From assembly GCA_017481065.1 (NCBI GenBank), contig JAFUPT010000048.1:1-6212 (forward strand): DNA of 6,212 nt, read 5' to 3'. A program made the translations under genes and the position numbers. The notes under the pieces are model-generated. The model was not told the origin of the DNA, did no database searches, and worked only from the letters and a program-made list of their open reading frames with translations. This DNA is from Clostridia bacterium. Its GTDB lineage: Bacteria; Bacillota_A; Clostridia; Christensenellales; Aristaeellaceae. Of the stretch, positions 5,230 to 6,212 are shown piece by piece. Within the stretch, counting starts at the first letter, position 1; each line of letters begins with the position of its first letter.

Positions 5230-5258
5230 AGCATAGCAGATGCGCCTGCCGCTGTCAA
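5230..5258 (-). promoter_or_regulatory. Promoter of the GNAT gene
   Basis: On the minus strand TTGACA (5258-5253), a 17-base spacer and TATGCT (5235-5230), preceded by TGC as an extended -10, lie just upstream of the ribosome binding site. Predicted start is near 5223, giving a short 5' UTR of about 26 bases. This supports the 5196 start codon. Confidence 0.75.
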
Positions 5259-5312
5259 GGAAGGTCAAAAATGTGCCGCCGTCATGATGGTGCTGAAAAA
5301 ACTTTACAATAT

Positions 5313-5337
5313 ATACTTTCCAATTTGCCGAAAGTAT
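5313..5337 (+). promoter_or_regulatory. Candidate operator dyad over the pta promoter
   Basis: An inverted repeat ATACTTTC (5313-5320) / GAAAGTAT (5330-5337) has perfect 8-bp arms and a 9-base centre. It covers the -35 box and spacer of the pta promoter, a position suited to a repressor. It does not match the Rex, CcpA or FapR sites I know, so the regulator is unknown. Confidence 0.5.
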
Positions 5338-5345
5338 CGTATAAT
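5317..5345 (+). promoter_or_regulatory. Promoter of pta
   Basis: TTTCCA (5317-5322), a 17-base spacer and a perfect TATAAT (5340-5345). The start would be near 5352, leaving a 5' UTR of about 60 bases before the ATG at 5412. It diverges from the GNAT promoter about 60 bases away. Confidence 0.75.
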
Positions 5346-5411
5346 AAAGAGGTATGAAAAAACAACCGTGCGCCTTCATGTGCCGCGGAATCAACGGAGG
5401 GAGAAATAACC

Positions 5412-6212
5412 ATGGCTATCATCGATAAGATTAAGGCAAAAGCAAAGGCTGATGTGAAGCACATCGTGCTGCCCGAGGGCGACGAGCCCCGCACCGTGAA
5501 GGCTGCCGCCATCATCGCAGAGCAGGGTCTGGCAAAGCTGACTCTTCTGGGCAACCCCGATAAGATCAAGGAAGTCGCCGCAGGCGCCTGCCTGGACGGC
5601 ATCAACATCATTGATCCCGAAACCAGCGAAAAGTGCGCCGAATACGCAGCCACCCTGTATGAGCTGCGCAAGGCCAAGGGCATGACCGAAGAAAAGGCCG
5701 CCGCCACTGTGAAGGATCCCATGTACTATGGCATCATGATGGTGAAGGCCGGCGAGGCAGACGGCCTGGTATCCGGCGCGATCCACTCCACCGGCGATAT
5801 GCTCCGTCCCGCCCTGCAGATCATCAAGTCCAAGCCCGGCATCAAGACCGTGTCCTCCTGCTTCCTGATGGAGAGCCCGAACACCCAGTACGGCGACAAC
5901 GGCATCATGATCTTCGCAGACTGCGCAGTCAACATTGATCCCGACGCAGAAGCCCTGGCAAACATCGCCCTGGGCGCCGCCGATTCCGCCCGCTCCCTGG
6001 CCGGCATCGAGCCCCGCGTAGCCATGCTTTCCTTCTCCACCATGGGTTCCGCCAAGCATGACCAGGTTACCAAGGTTCAGGAAGCCACCCGCATCGCAAA
6101 GGAAATGGCTCCCGACCTCATGCTCGACGGCGAACTGCAGCTGGACGCCGCCCTCGTTGAAAAGGTAGGCGCGCACAAGGCTCCCGGCAGCGCAGTTGCC
6201 GGCAAGGCCAAC
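5412..6212 (+). CDS. pta: Phosphate acetyltransferase (partial, 3' end outside window)
   Basis: The first 267 residues of a PTA/PTB-family enzyme, which interconverts acetyl-CoA plus phosphate and acetyl phosphate plus CoA. With acetate kinase this makes ATP and acetate in fermenting cells. It acts in the cytoplasm. The start has GGAGGGA at 5396-5402. Family marks include HIVLPEGDEPRTVKAA (17-32), KDPMYYGIMMVKAGEADGLV (about 102-121), SGAIHSTGDMLRPALQIIK (about 122-140), and DGELQLDAALVEKVGAHKAPGS followed by AGKAN at the window edge. The full family length is about 330 residues, so roughly 60 C-terminal residues, including part of the active site, are missing only because the window ends. 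An ackA gene may follow but is not seen. The N-terminus matches the short Pta form without an extra regulatory domain. Confidence 0.94.
   Translation, partial: MAIIDKIKAKAKADVKHIVLPEGDEPRTVKAAAIIAEQGLAKLTLLGNPDKIKEVAAGACLDGINIIDPETSEKCAEYAATLYELRKAKGMTEEKAAATVKDPMYYGIMMVKAGEADGLVSGAIHSTGDMLRPALQIIKSKPGIKTVSSCFLMESPNTQYGDNGIMIFADCAVNIDPDAEALANIALGAADSARSLAGIEPRVAMLSFSTMGSAKHDQVTKVQEATRIAKEMAPDLMLDGELQLDAALVEKVGAHKAPGSAVAGKAN

Noticed and set aside
5197..5394. Longer N-terminus for the GNAT gene (start at 5394)
   Set aside because: The added residues include the promoter and the ribosome binding site region, and do not resemble a GNAT N-terminus. The 5196 start has an ideal AGGAGG.
5391..6176. 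Minus-strand frame opposite pta
   Set aside because: It is a shadow of pta, whose plus-strand product is unmistakable.

Overview
The window looks like a piece of a Bacillota (Clostridia-type, probably gut-associated) chromosome. The support is a textbook T-box leader, strong AGGAGG-type ribosome binding sites, near-perfect housekeeping promoters (TTGACA-17-TATAAT), and GC-rich coding sequence with mostly C or G at third codon positions. No database search was possible. Family names rest on motifs read directly from the translations.

Layout. Positions 1-216 hold a very strong leftward promoter and the leader of what is most likely an rRNA operon lying outside the left edge. A rightward consensus promoter at 398-426 drives a tryptophan T-box riboswitch (455-710). 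This controls a three-gene ABC importer: substrate-binding protein (844-1794), permease (1888-2784) and ATPase (2777-3550), best read as trpXYZ. The T-box specifier is UGG and its UGGC bulge fits a G73 discriminator, so RNA and genes agree on tryptophan. The operon ends in a hairpin repeat element and an intrinsic terminator (3637-3664).

Next comes an exported 184-residue protein (3815-4369) of unknown function. Its C-terminal third carries two exact CX2CX4HX4C zinc knuckles, a motif usually associated with intracellular nucleic-acid-binding proteins. A leftward GNAT acetyltransferase (4546-5196) converges on it across a shared bidirectional terminator (4483-4517). A phosphate acetyltransferase gene, pta, starts at 5412 and runs off the right edge. 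It is divergent from the GNAT gene, and an 8-bp-arm dyad overlaps its promoter.

The most unusual pattern outside genes is a family of modular hairpin elements placed after three genes (ATPase, zinc-knuckle protein, GNAT). Each has a related GC-rich head followed by perfect inverted repeats of 7-10 bp, all closing on exactly three bases. Two stem types recur with compensatory changes near the tip. In the GNAT gene the reading frame runs through the element, so the last 30 or so residues appear to be repeat-encoded.
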